NCBI GenBank assembly: GCA_934456435.1
Contig: CAKSHH010000016.1
Location: 1 to 56,978, forward strand
Origin: an uncultured Eubacteriales bacterium
GTDB taxonomy: Bacteria; Bacillota; Clostridia; Oscillospirales; Acutalibacteraceae
Direction: 5' to 3'
Length of the DNA: 56,978 nt
Shown here piece after piece: positions 34,058-41,952 of the stretch. How positions within the stretch are numbered: position 1 is the first letter of the stretch; every line of letters begins with the position of its first letter. The position numbers and the translations under genes were made by a program. The notes beneath the pieces were generated by a model. It was not told where the DNA came from, made no database searches, and saw only the letters and a program-made list of their open reading frames with translations.

Positions 34058-35407
34058 TTACTGAATATGGTTCATTGTCTTGTCGACCATGTCGGTGATT
34101 TTGACCGTTCCCACACCGAGAATAGAGGTGTGGAGAATATTGTTGATCGGCTTTGTCCAGTATTCCGGTATGCTTCCTACGCCGTTTGCCATACCGAGGA
34201 TTGAGCCTACGGTTGCACCGTTGCAGTCGGTATCGAAGCAGGCTTGAACAGCCATACAGATTGACTTTGCGTAGTCTCCCTCTCCGTAAAGAAGAGAAGC
34301 GGTGACGATCATTGCGTTTGAAATTGTGTGACACCAACCGTAGCCCGTGTGCTCGTCGTAGCAGGAATGGATATAGTCAAATACTTCATTTTGCTTGACA
34401 CCGTCCCTGTACATTTTCAGTATTTCGCCGATGCTCTTGTAAAGACGTGAGGTTGACGGAATCTGAGCAAGTCCGGAAAGAATGATATCCTCAATGTTGC
34501 TTGTGACTGCGGCGTTGGCAAGCATTGCGGCGACAAACATTTCACCGTAAATTCCGTTCTTGACGTGAGAAATTGAAGCGTCTCTCCATGCCATTTCGGC
34601 GGCAAGCTCAGGATTGCCGGGATTGATATAGCCCCAGTAATCGCCTCTGATCTGAGCACCTATCCATTCACGGTATGGGTTTTTATATATCGCCGATTCA
34701 GGCGGAGTAAAGCCCTTGACGAAGTTGCAAAAAGCTACTCTTTCGGCTGTGCAATAAGCATATTTCGGCTGATAATCCATCCATGCTATAGAAATATTAT
34801 ATGGTGTAAAATCTTTGCCGTATTTTTCGCGGATAATCTGAGCGAGAACCATATAGTTTGTATCGTCATCGGCGGGCATACCCTCAATATCCCCAACGTA
34901 GCTCATATTTCCGGTAAAGCCGAATTTGTACTTGTCCTCAATATCTGCCATGAGGTCGGTGCGGTAAATATATCTTGAAAGGGGATAGTTGCCTGTTTCC
35001 TTGAGAAAAGGAATAAACTCGTCCGAGCGTATACCCTCAACAGTTTTGCCGAGCATACATCCGCAGATTCTGCCAAGCCATGCGCCGTGAACCTTGTCTC
35101 TGAGTGTGTCACGGTTGACTGTACCCTTGACTGGATACGGCTTTCTGAGTGCTTTTATCTTTTCAAGCTCGGATGGCTCGTTAAATTCGTAATCGGCTCT
35201 CATCGGAGCGCCGGAGACGATTTTAAATATCGTATCACCAAGGTCGTGAGTAATCTCATCATGCGGGAGCTTTGAAACCGCTTCAAAAAGCTCCTTGTAT
35301 TTTTCAATATCGAGACCCTCGTCAATACATTGCTTATATTCATACATTATATCGGCAGGATAAAATTCACAGCCGTCTATTTTTTCATAATTTGGTTTAA
35401 TTGCCAT
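34058..35407 (-). CDS. ADP-ribosylglycohydrolase (DraG/ARH) family protein
   Basis: 449 residues. An N-terminal segment of about 105 residues precedes the DraG-like domain, which has HGAWLGRICGCMLGKTVEGI, the metal motif GMPADDDTNYMVL and the C-terminal DTDCNGATVGSILGMANG. Both acidic metal motifs are intact, so it is probably an active hydrolase. Substrate may be ADP-ribosyl protein or a small ADP-ribose conjugate; no ADP-ribosyltransferase is nearby. GAGGTGA lies before the start. Monocistronic. Confidence 0.88.
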   Translation of the reverse strand: MAIKPNYEKIDGCEFYPADIMYEYKQCIDEGLDIEKYKELFEAVSKLPHDEITHDLGDTIFKIVSGAPMRADYEFNEPSELEKIKALRKPYPVKGTVNRDTLRDKVHGAWLGRICGCMLGKTVEGIRSDEFIPFLKETGNYPLSRYIYRTDLMADIEDKYKFGFTGNMSYVGDIEGMPADDDTNYMVLAQIIREKYGKDFTPYNISIAWMDYQPKYAYCTAERVAFCNFVKGFTPPESAIYKNPYREWIGAQIRGDYWGYINPGNPELAAEMAWRDASISHVKNGIYGEMFVAAMLANAAVTSNIEDIILSGLAQIPSTSRLYKSIGEILKMYRDGVKQNEVFDYIHSCYDEHTGYGWCHTISNAMIVTASLLYGEGDYAKSICMAVQACFDTDCNGATVGSILGMANGVGSIPEYWTKPINNILHTSILGVGTVKITDMVDKTMNHIQ

Positions 35408-35424
35408 GTAATCACCTCGAAAGT

Positions 35425-35453
35425 ATTATACAGAAAAAATTTTTTCGATTCAA
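35425..35453 (-). promoter_or_regulatory. Promoter of the ADP-ribosylglycohydrolase gene
   Basis: Minus strand TTGAAT (35453-35448), 17-base spacer, TATAAT (35430-35425). Confidence 0.7.
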
Positions 35454-35538
35454 CAGTTTTCTAATCTTATTTTAATAATTATCAATTAAACTTTAGTCAC
35501 TGAAGCAAATCAGAAAGAAAATTCGGAGGTAATGAAAC

Positions 35539-36138
35539 ATGAAAAAAATAAAAAGAATCATCTCGGTAGTAATGGCTTGCCTTGTGCTTATGGGTGTTTT
35601 TGCAACAGGTTCCTTTGCCGCAAGCTATATCGGCAAGGACAAAGCCAAGGAAATTGCATTCAACCATGCAGGTGTTGCCGCAGATAAGGCTTCGTTTGTC
35701 AAATGCGAATTTGACTATGATGACGGAATCGCAATCTATGACGTAGAGTTCTATTTTGACAGATGCGAGTACAATTACGAAATCAATGCAAAGAACGGCA
35801 AGATTCTCAAGGTTGAGAAGGACACCTTCGGTGCCGAAATCCCGACACCCGGTCAGGAGTATATCAGCAAGACAAAGGCTAAGGAAATTGCTCTTAACCA
35901 TGCAGGCGTAAAAGAAGCGGATGCAAAGAGAATGAAGGTTGTTTTTGACTTTGACGACGGTGTAGCAGAGTATGAGGTTGAGTTCCATGCAGACAAATAC
36001 GACTATGACTATGAAATAGATGCTGTATCGGGCAAAATTCTCAAGGTAGAAAAGGACAGAGACTTTGATGTAACCGATATGTTCTTTGTTCGCTGGTTTG
36101 ATGCTTTCGCAGCATTTGTAAGAAATCTCTTTAAATAA
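35539..36138 (+). CDS. Secreted protein with two PepSY domains
   Basis: 199 residues. Signal peptide with FATGSFAAS. Two PepSY units: residues about 29-95 (IGKDKAKEIAFNHAG ... YEINAKNGKILKVEKD) and about 108-175 (ISKTKAKEIALNHAG ... YEIDAVSGKILKVEKD), very similar to each other, indicating duplication. The C-terminal 25 residues end in a hydrophobic-aromatic stretch (FFVRWFDAFAAFVRNLF). PepSY domains are found in protease propeptides and as possible ligands or sensors. It stands just before a two-component system and is probably its partner or target. GGAGG precedes the ATG. Confidence 0.85.
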   Translation: MKKIKRIISVVMACLVLMGVFATGSFAASYIGKDKAKEIAFNHAGVAADKASFVKCEFDYDDGIAIYDVEFYFDRCEYNYEINAKNGKILKVEKDTFGAEIPTPGQEYISKTKAKEIALNHAGVKEADAKRMKVVFDFDDGVAEYEVEFHADKYDYDYEIDAVSGKILKVEKDRDFDVTDMFFVRWFDAFAAFVRNLFK

Positions 36139-36155
36139 TTGATGTAACTTATAAA

Positions 36156-36178
36156 GCCCTGCTTCGGCAGGGTTTTGT
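36156..36178 (+). terminator. Terminator after the PepSY gene
   Basis: Stem CCCTGC (36157-36162), stable TTCG tetraloop, GCAGGG (36167-36172), followed by TTTTGTTTT. The T run directly joins the -35 box of the next promoter. Confidence 0.85.
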
Positions 36179-36179
36179 T

Positions 36180-36207
36180 TTGACATTGGAAAATGATGTG
36201 ATATAAT
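36180..36207 (+). promoter_or_regulatory. Promoter of the response regulator-kinase pair
   Basis: TTGACA (36180-36185), 16-base spacer, TATAAT (36202-36207). The -35 box overlaps the end of the preceding terminator T tract, so regulator expression is separated from the PepSY gene. Confidence 0.75.
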
Positions 36208-36236
36208 TACTTTATTAAAGCGAAAAGAGGTTGAAT

Positions 36237-36908
36237 ATGAGGATCCTTGTTGCCGAAGATGAAAAAGACCTTAACAGGCTGATTGAAAAAAAGCTTGCAA
36301 AGTCGGGCTACGGCGTCGATACCGCCTTTGACGGCGAAGAAGCATTGGATTATGTTGAATTTGCCGAATACGACGCGATTATACTTGATGTTATGATGCC
36401 GAAAAAGGACGGGTTTGCTGTAATCAAAGAGATGAGAAGCAGAGGGATAAATACACCGGTTATTTTCCTGACTGCCCGTGATTCTATCGAGGATAGGGTA
36501 GCCGGTCTTGACTTCGGTGCAAATGATTACCTTGTGAAACCTTTTTCGTTTGATGAGCTTATGGCAAGAGTCAGGGCAATGACAAGAATGAAATACGGGG
36601 CTTCGGAAAATGTGCTTTCAGTTGACGGGCTGAGCTTGAACTGCTCAACGCACGAGGTAACCCGTGACGGCAAGGGGATTACTCTTTCGGCAAAGGAGTA
36701 CGCGATGCTTGAGTTTATGATGCGAAATGCCGGAATTGTTCTCTCGCGTGAAAAGCTCGAAAATCATGTCTGGAACTATGACTACGAGGGCGGAACGAAC
36801 CTCGTAGACGTATATGTAAGCTATCTCCGCAAAAAGGTTGACGGAGGATTCGACAAAAAACTGATTAAAACCGTCCGTGGATTCGGATATGTAATAAGTG
36901 ATGAATGA
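36237..36908 (+). CDS. OmpR-family response regulator
   Basis: 223 residues. Receiver domain with acidic pocket AEDE (7-9), phospho-acceptor Asp51 in IILDVMMPKKDGF, Thr in VIFLTARDS and Lys in YLVKPF; then a winged-helix DNA-binding domain (SAKEYAMLEFMMRN, NLVDVYVSYLRKKV, VRGFGYVI). The start at 36237 follows AAGAGG six bases upstream; a TTG two codons earlier is too close to it. Pairs with the kinase four bases downstream. Confidence 0.93.
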   Translation: MRILVAEDEKDLNRLIEKKLAKSGYGVDTAFDGEEALDYVEFAEYDAIILDVMMPKKDGFAVIKEMRSRGINTPVIFLTARDSIEDRVAGLDFGANDYLVKPFSFDELMARVRAMTRMKYGASENVLSVDGLSLNCSTHEVTRDGKGITLSAKEYAMLEFMMRNAGIVLSREKLENHVWNYDYEGGTNLVDVYVSYLRKKVDGGFDKKLIKTVRGFGYVISDE

Positions 36909-36911
36909 TGA

Positions 36912-38321
36912 ATGATGAAAAAATTACCGTTAAAAATTAAAATTACTCTTTGGTTTTCTGCAATGCTGATATTCCTTGTAACGCTTTCGTATGTTCTTGT
37001 GATATCGGTCAGTAACTCTGTGCTCCTAAAGAATTTGCGAAGCGATCTAATTATGACGGTTGAGGACAACTTTGATGAGATAGAGTTTTATGACAGCCTC
37101 AGCGGAGTGATTGATGACAACGATTCGGATCACTACTTTGCATACAAAAACGGATTTGTTGAGATAGATGATGACTTCATAGGAGTTATGAACGGTATCT
37201 GTACAACCATATATGACGAAAATAAAAAGCAAATCTACGGAGTTGACCCGACGGGCGGAAAAACCGACAGCGAACCTTTTACGGATAAGGGCTTGAGAAC
37301 AGTTCGTGTTGACGGAAAAAGGTACTATATTTATGACCGGCGGCTTACAAACAAAGGTGTGGAGAATATGTGGATTCGCGGCATCGTAAGCCACGAAAAA
37401 GCCGACGCTCCGATTTCGGATGTTGCAAGACGTTCAATGATTGCGCTGCTTGTCCTTGTCGTTCTCGGAATCGGCGGAGGATATATAATTGCAATGAAAT
37501 CGCTCAAACCGATAAAAGATATTGAAGAGGTTGCCCGTGATATTTCACAGAGCGGCGATTTGAAGAAGAGAATAAAACTCGGTAAAGGTAACGACGAGCT
37601 TCACAGCCTTGCCGATACATTTGATACGATGTTTGACAAGCTGGAGGATTCGTTTGAAAGTGAAAAGCAGTTTACAAATGATGTTTCACATGAGCTGAGA
37701 ACACCGATGGCGGTTATAATGGCACAATGCGACTATGCCCTGAGCGAAGAGATGACGCAGGAGGAATATCGGGAATCAATAGAGCTTATCAGACGGCAGG
37801 GAAACAAGATGTCAAAAATGATTACGGAGATGCTGGAGTTTTCAAGGATAGAGCGCCGAAGCGAAAAATATCCCGTGACAGAGCTGGATTTTTCCGAGCT
37901 TGTTGAAAGCTTATGCGCTGATCTCTCCCTGCTGAAAATTAAAAATATTACGCTTGAATGTACGGTTGAACCGGGAATAAAGGTTAAAGGAAACCATATT
38001 CTTTTGACGCGACTTGTAAATAACCTTGTTTCAAACGCTTACAGATATGGCGTTGAGAACGGTAAAACAACAGTTACACTTTTGGCGAACAGCAAAAACG
38101 CTATGCTCAGCGTAAAAGATAACGGAATCGGAATTGCAAAAGACGAGCAGGAAAAAATATTTCATAGGTTCTATCAGGCAGATCCGTCTCACAGCAGCGG
38201 CGGAACAGGCTTAGGTCTTTCGATGGTAAATGAAATTGCAGTTTTCCACGGCGGCTCGGTGTGCGTCAAAAGCGAGCCGGGGCAGGGCAGCGAGTTCTTT
38301 GTTCGTATTCCGACGGTGTAA
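36912..38321 (+). CDS. Sensor histidine kinase
   Basis: 469 residues: membrane helices at about 12-34 and 176-196 flanking an extracytoplasmic sensor of about 140 residues, HAMP (197-248), HisKA with the phospho-acceptor His260 in NDVSHELRTPMAV, and HATPase_c (NNLVSNAYRYGV, VKDNGIGIAKDE, GGTGLGLSMV). No clear ribosome site; the start lies in a run of ATGA repeats right after the regulator stop and is probably reached by coupling. The neighbouring PepSY protein may be its ligand or output. Confidence 0.92.
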   Translation: MMKKLPLKIKITLWFSAMLIFLVTLSYVLVISVSNSVLLKNLRSDLIMTVEDNFDEIEFYDSLSGVIDDNDSDHYFAYKNGFVEIDDDFIGVMNGICTTIYDENKKQIYGVDPTGGKTDSEPFTDKGLRTVRVDGKRYYIYDRRLTNKGVENMWIRGIVSHEKADAPISDVARRSMIALLVLVVLGIGGGYIIAMKSLKPIKDIEEVARDISQSGDLKKRIKLGKGNDELHSLADTFDTMFDKLEDSFESEKQFTNDVSHELRTPMAVIMAQCDYALSEEMTQEEYRESIELIRRQGNKMSKMITEMLEFSRIERRSEKYPVTELDFSELVESLCADLSLLKIKNITLECTVEPGIKVKGNHILLTRLVNNLVSNAYRYGVENGKTTVTLLANSKNAMLSVKDNGIGIAKDEQEKIFHRFYQADPSHSSGGTGLGLSMVNEIAVFHGGSVCVKSEPGQGSEFFVRIPTV

Positions 38322-38335
38322 AACATTATAATAAA

Positions 38336-38375
38336 AACAGGACTGTACAACCATAAAGGCTGTAACAGTCCTGTT
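38336..38375. terminator. Bidirectional terminator
   Basis: Stem AACAGGACTGT (38336-38346) with ACAGTCCTGTT (38365-38375). The minus-strand side has a TTTTT run, so it chiefly ends the Bce-type operon; it may also end the kinase gene. Confidence 0.8.
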
Positions 38376-38377
38376 CT

Positions 38378-38530
38378 CTATTTCTCAAGTTTTTGTGTTA
38401 TCACGTCGGTTACGGCACGAATGAGTGCTATCGCTCCGAAAAGGATTGCAGTCGGAACGGTGAGCAGTCCCATGGCAATAAGACCGCAGCCAAAAATGAT
38501 TTTTGATATAAGATGCTTTATATGTTTCAT
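38378..38530 (-). CDS. 50-residue membrane protein of unknown function
   Basis: Minus strand, ATG at 38530, TAG at 38378-38380. Begins MKHIKHLISKIIFGCG, with a hydrophobic stretch of about 25 residues (roughly 9-38) and a charged tail ending TQKLEK. The start overlaps the stop of the upstream 157-residue gene as ATGA, and a strong terminator follows 3 bases after the stop. Coupling plus terminator placement argue for a real gene. No family recognised. Confidence 0.65.
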   Translation of the reverse strand: MKHIKHLISKIIFGCGLIAMGLLTVPTAILFGAIALIRAVTDVITQKLEK

Positions 38531-39000
38531 TTTTGATATTCCGAGGTCATTTCGACGATTCCCGTGAAATTGTCGTAGTCAATCATAATATAATTTCCGC
38601 CGCTGTCAAAATTGAGTGTCTTTTCAAAATATCCGTTTTCGTCAACCTTGTACTCTTGTACATCCGAACCGAGTCTGACGCGCAGGGCAGCGGTACCGCT
38701 CTCTGTCAGGATCCTTGCCTTGAGAACAATTCTTTTATCCCTTACCGACGCGCCGCCGAACACTACGTCTCGGTCGCTTTCTGAAATACAGCTTGACGAA
38801 TAACTGCCGATGTACGAATCGTCGTCGACAAACTCTCTTTTACCGATGAGCTTGTTGTTCTTTGTGATTTGCGTCATGCTGAGTATGTGAGCAAAGCTGT
38901 CAAAATCGTTGACAATCTGTTCGGCAGACGGCTTCCTGACGATTTCCACAAACGAAAGAACGAGCACGATGACAACGAAGATTGCCAGTATTTTTTTCAT
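38527..39000 (-). CDS. 157-residue membrane-tethered extracytoplasmic protein, unknown
   Basis: N-terminal membrane helix (about 4-20, ILAIFVVIVLVLSFVEIV) or uncleaved signal, then about 135 extracytoplasmic residues. The second half looks rich in beta strands (RDVVFGGASVRDKRIVLKAR, AALRVRLG, YIMIDYDN). No catalytic motif, lipobox or known domain seen. The start is 6 bases after the permease stop, so it is part of the Bce-type operon and may be an accessory to the transporter. Confidence 0.75.
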   Translation of the reverse strand: MKKILAIFVVIVLVLSFVEIVRKPSAEQIVNDFDSFAHILSMTQITKNNKLIGKREFVDDDSYIGSYSSSCISESDRDVVFGGASVRDKRIVLKARILTESGTAALRVRLGSDVQEYKVDENGYFEKTLNFDSGGNYIMIDYDNFTGIVEMTSEYQK

Positions 39001-39006
39001 CGCAAC

Positions 39007-41058
39007 TCAGTCCTCCTTTGCGCCGCTTACAATCTTGTAATAGGCGTTTGAGGTGATCTTGTAAACGATCATATAGAACAGAGCGAAAGCCGCGAAGCTT
39101 ATCAGAACCGTTATGATGAAAAGATTAAGGTTCGTCAGATTGAATATAAGCAGAAGCTTTTTAATGATCGGTGCGGCAAATGCAAGGTGCATACCTGCAA
39201 AGATGAGGGGGAGGAAGAATACGGTCAAGAGCTGCGAATTGATGCTCTTTCTGATTTCTTTCTTTGTCATTCCGACCTTTTGCATTATCTCAAATCTCGA
39301 CTGATCCTCGTAGCCCTCGGAAATCTGCTTATAGTAGATGATGAGGACGGCGGCGAAGATGAATACGGTGCTGAGAATGATTCCGAGTCCGAAAAGTCCG
39401 CCGTAAAGCGCATAGAAATCAACTCGGTTCTGCTCTCTGCTTTCAACCTCGGAAATAAGAACATCTTTAGAGTCAACTCTCATGTCAGTCAGATAGGAGG
39501 TGATATCCTTTGAAAGAGCGATTTGCTCATCTTCCGAAAGACCTGTATCAAAGCCGTAGTTCCATTTGAAATTGACGACGGGTTCGGAGTCGTTTTGATG
39601 TGTTCCGTCGGTCATGCCCTGAGTTGCCTTGTCAATGTCGTTCACAAAAATTGCCATTGTCGGAACAATCGTCATAGCCGCATCGGATTGACTGATGAAT
39701 TTATCAAGATTTTTAACGATTTTGAAGCTCGGACCTCTGTTAAAGGAAATCTCATTGCCGCTGAAGCCTGAGTCTTTTCTGAAAAGGTATATCATTGCTT
39801 CACCGTCGTTAAGCTTATAATCCGTTCCCATAACCTTGTTGTAATCATCGATCGAAACAAAATTAAACTGAAATACTCTGTTGTAATCGACAGCACCGCT
39901 GTAAACATTTCTGACGTCTGTTTCAACCTTTCCGTCGGTTACCATACCTGAGAGCACGCCTGCAAGATATGAGAGGGAATTGTGGGCGTTTGCGTTGTGC
40001 TTCTTTGCAATTTCGTCAATTTCAGCGCGGATTTTGTCTGACTGTCCGTTCTTATAAATTTGAGTGTCAAGAGTTGTAAAGCTTATATTTATTTCTCTGG
40101 GATAGCGGCTTGTGAGAGCATTTTCCTCACCGAAATAAAGGCTTGTCGTTGATGAGATCATAACGAGAACCATTGTTGCGAGAATACAGATTGAAGCAAG
40201 GCCTGCACCGTTGCGCTTCATTCTGTAAACCATTGAGGAAACGGATACAAAGTGGTTCGGTTTGTAGTAATATTTCTTGTTCTTCTGCAAAAGGCGGCAA
40301 AAAAGAACCGAGCCGGAAATCATGACGAGATATGTTCCGATGATAACCATAATGACAGCTACAAAGAAGAGCGTCAATGCCTGGAGCGGCTCCTTGATGC
40401 CGAGGGCAAGATAGTAAGCTCCGCCGAGGAGAAGAACTCCGAGAATACCGAGAACCCAGTTGCCCTTGGGCGGCTTTTCACCTGTCTGCTCACTCTTTAC
40501 AAGCGAAATTGCGCTTGAGAATTTGACCTGACGAAGTGAATTGAAGAAAAGGAGAATGTTAATTACCGTAAAAATTATTGCACAAAGTCCTATGCCCTGG
40601 CTTGAAACCGTAAGATCAAATGTTACGTCGCTTTTTAACAAATTGAGAAATATAAGCTCGGCAAGCTTAGAGAAAGCGATACCCGCAGCAAGGCCGATAA
40701 CGAGGGAAATAACCGCTATTATGAGTGTTTCCCAGAAAAGTATTATGCCGAGATTGTGTTTGTCCATTCCGAGAATGTTATAAAGTCCGAATTCCTTTTT
40801 GCGTCGTTTGATAAGAAACGAGTTTGTGTAAAAAAGGAAGATACAGGAGAAAATTGCGATGACCCATGAGCCGAGACCGAGAATTTCGGAGACTGTCGAG
40901 CTTTGCACCGCGTCCTTAATACTCTGTGAAAACTGTAGGAATATAATGATATAGTACATCATTACCATGCCTATAGAAGTGAGAATATAGGGCAGATACA
41001 TTTTTTTATTCTTGCGAATGCCGTCAAAGGCGAGCTTGGGGTAAAATCCTTTTTTCAT
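39007..41058 (-). CDS. BceB-type ABC transporter permease
   Basis: 683 residues with about ten membrane helices: KLAFDGIRKNKKMYLPYILT at the N-terminus, FtsX-like segments, and one large extracytoplasmic loop of about 200 residues (near 310-525), the hallmark of BceB/peptide-detoxification permeases. Helices 8-10 close with FIITVLISFAAFALFYMI. Such permeases recognise antimicrobial peptides such as bacitracin and pass the flux signal to a BceS-like kinase. The start is one base from the ATPase stop. Confidence 0.9.
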   Translation of the reverse strand: MKKGFYPKLAFDGIRKNKKMYLPYILTSIGMVMMYYIIIFLQFSQSIKDAVQSSTVSEILGLGSWVIAIFSCIFLFYTNSFLIKRRKKEFGLYNILGMDKHNLGIILFWETLIIAVISLVIGLAAGIAFSKLAELIFLNLLKSDVTFDLTVSSQGIGLCAIIFTVINILLFFNSLRQVKFSSAISLVKSEQTGEKPPKGNWVLGILGVLLLGGAYYLALGIKEPLQALTLFFVAVIMVIIGTYLVMISGSVLFCRLLQKNKKYYYKPNHFVSVSSMVYRMKRNGAGLASICILATMVLVMISSTTSLYFGEENALTSRYPREINISFTTLDTQIYKNGQSDKIRAEIDEIAKKHNANAHNSLSYLAGVLSGMVTDGKVETDVRNVYSGAVDYNRVFQFNFVSIDDYNKVMGTDYKLNDGEAMIYLFRKDSGFSGNEISFNRGPSFKIVKNLDKFISQSDAAMTIVPTMAIFVNDIDKATQGMTDGTHQNDSEPVVNFKWNYGFDTGLSEDEQIALSKDITSYLTDMRVDSKDVLISEVESREQNRVDFYALYGGLFGLGIILSTVFIFAAVLIIYYKQISEGYEDQSRFEIMQKVGMTKKEIRKSINSQLLTVFFLPLIFAGMHLAFAAPIIKKLLLIFNLTNLNLFIITVLISFAAFALFYMIVYKITSNAYYKIVSGAKED

Positions 41059-41819
41059 TATTTTTCACCGCCTGTCGCAAGCAGAGTGAGGGTATCCGAA
41101 ATCTTTTGATAAAGCTGTTCGTCGGTGTCCTTGCCTCTGTAAATCTGATGGAAAACCTCGCCGTCCTTTATGAAGAGAACTCTGTTGGCAGAGCTGGCGG
41201 CTTTAACGGAGTGCGTAACCATTACTATCGTCTGACCAGCCTTGTTGATCTCGCCGAAGAGGCGCAGAAGCTCGTCGGTAGATTTTGAATCGAGAGCACC
41301 CGTCGGCTCGTCGGCAAGTATCAGCTTGGGGTCTGTGATAATTGCACGGGCGACAGCGGCTCTCTGCTTCTGACCGCCGGAAACCTCGTAGGGATATTTC
41401 TTGAGAAGAGACTGAATACCGAGTCTTTTTGAGATTTCATCGAGCCTTTCGCTCATTTCCTTGTAATTCTTTCCCGCAAGAACGAGGGGAAGATAAATGT
41501 TATCCTCAAGTGTAAATGTATCAAGCAAATTGAAATCCTGGAAAACAAAACCGAGATTGTCACGGCGGAAGGCTGCAACGTCCTTCTCTTTAATCTTGGA
41601 AAGATCCTTTCCCTCAAGAATCACGTTGCCGCTTGTCGGCTTGTCGAGCGCGGCAAGAATGTTGAGCAATGTGGTTTTACCTGAACCCGACTCACCCATA
41701 ATTGCGACATATTCGCCGTCCTCAACGCTGAAGTTGACGTTTTTCAACGCTTCAACCTTGTTTCCTCCAAATCGGGTAGAGTAAATTTTTCTCAACCCTT
41801 TAACTTCCAAAATACTCAT
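41058..41819 (-). CDS. BceA-type ABC transporter ATP-binding protein
   Basis: 253 residues. Walker A GESGSGKTT (42-50), Q-loop FQDFNLLDT, signature VSGGQKQRAAVARA, Walker B LILADEPTGALD, switch His in MVTHSV. The start at 41819 is set by GGAGGTC eight bases upstream. Drives the permease encoded next. Regulated from the promoter region in 41820-41950, which carries an operator-like palindrome. Confidence 0.93.
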   Translation of the reverse strand: MSILEVKGLRKIYSTRFGGNKVEALKNVNFSVEDGEYVAIMGESGSGKTTLLNILAALDKPTSGNVILEGKDLSKIKEKDVAAFRRDNLGFVFQDFNLLDTFTLEDNIYLPLVLAGKNYKEMSERLDEISKRLGIQSLLKKYPYEVSGGQKQRAAVARAIITDPKLILADEPTGALDSKSTDELLRLFGEINKAGQTIVMVTHSVKAASSANRVLFIKDGEVFHQIYRGKDTDEQLYQKISDTLTLLATGGEK

Positions 41820-41851
41820 TATTTTGACCTCCAATCAAATTTTCTGCCGTA

Positions 41852-41880
41852 AGTATAGCAGAAAAGAGGAGAGTCTCTCC
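41852..41880 (-). promoter_or_regulatory. Activator-dependent promoter of the ABC operon
   Basis: Minus strand -10 box TATACT (41857-41852); the -35 position (41880-41875, GGAGAG) does not match the consensus and lies in a 13-bp palindrome GGAGAG-A-CTCTCC. A poor -35 box fits a promoter that needs an activator. Confidence 0.5.
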
Positions 41881-41907
41881 ATAGATTCGTCTTACAATAT
41901 GCGGTGT

Positions 41908-41931
41908 AAAACTTACAATTCTGTAAGTTTT
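41908..41931. promoter_or_regulatory. BceR-type operator palindrome
   Basis: Perfect inverted repeat AAAACTTACA-ATTC-TGTAAGTTTT. The core TTACA-N4-TGTAA matches the known binding pattern of BceR-like regulators. It lies about 50 bases upstream of the -10 box of the ABC operon and directly after the kinase gene. A further TTACA (41892-41896) and TGTAA (41905-41909) lie beside it. Likely the target of the response regulator at 42954-43625. Confidence 0.75.
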
Positions 41932-41952
41932 ATGTTATTTTTCGTTAATTAT

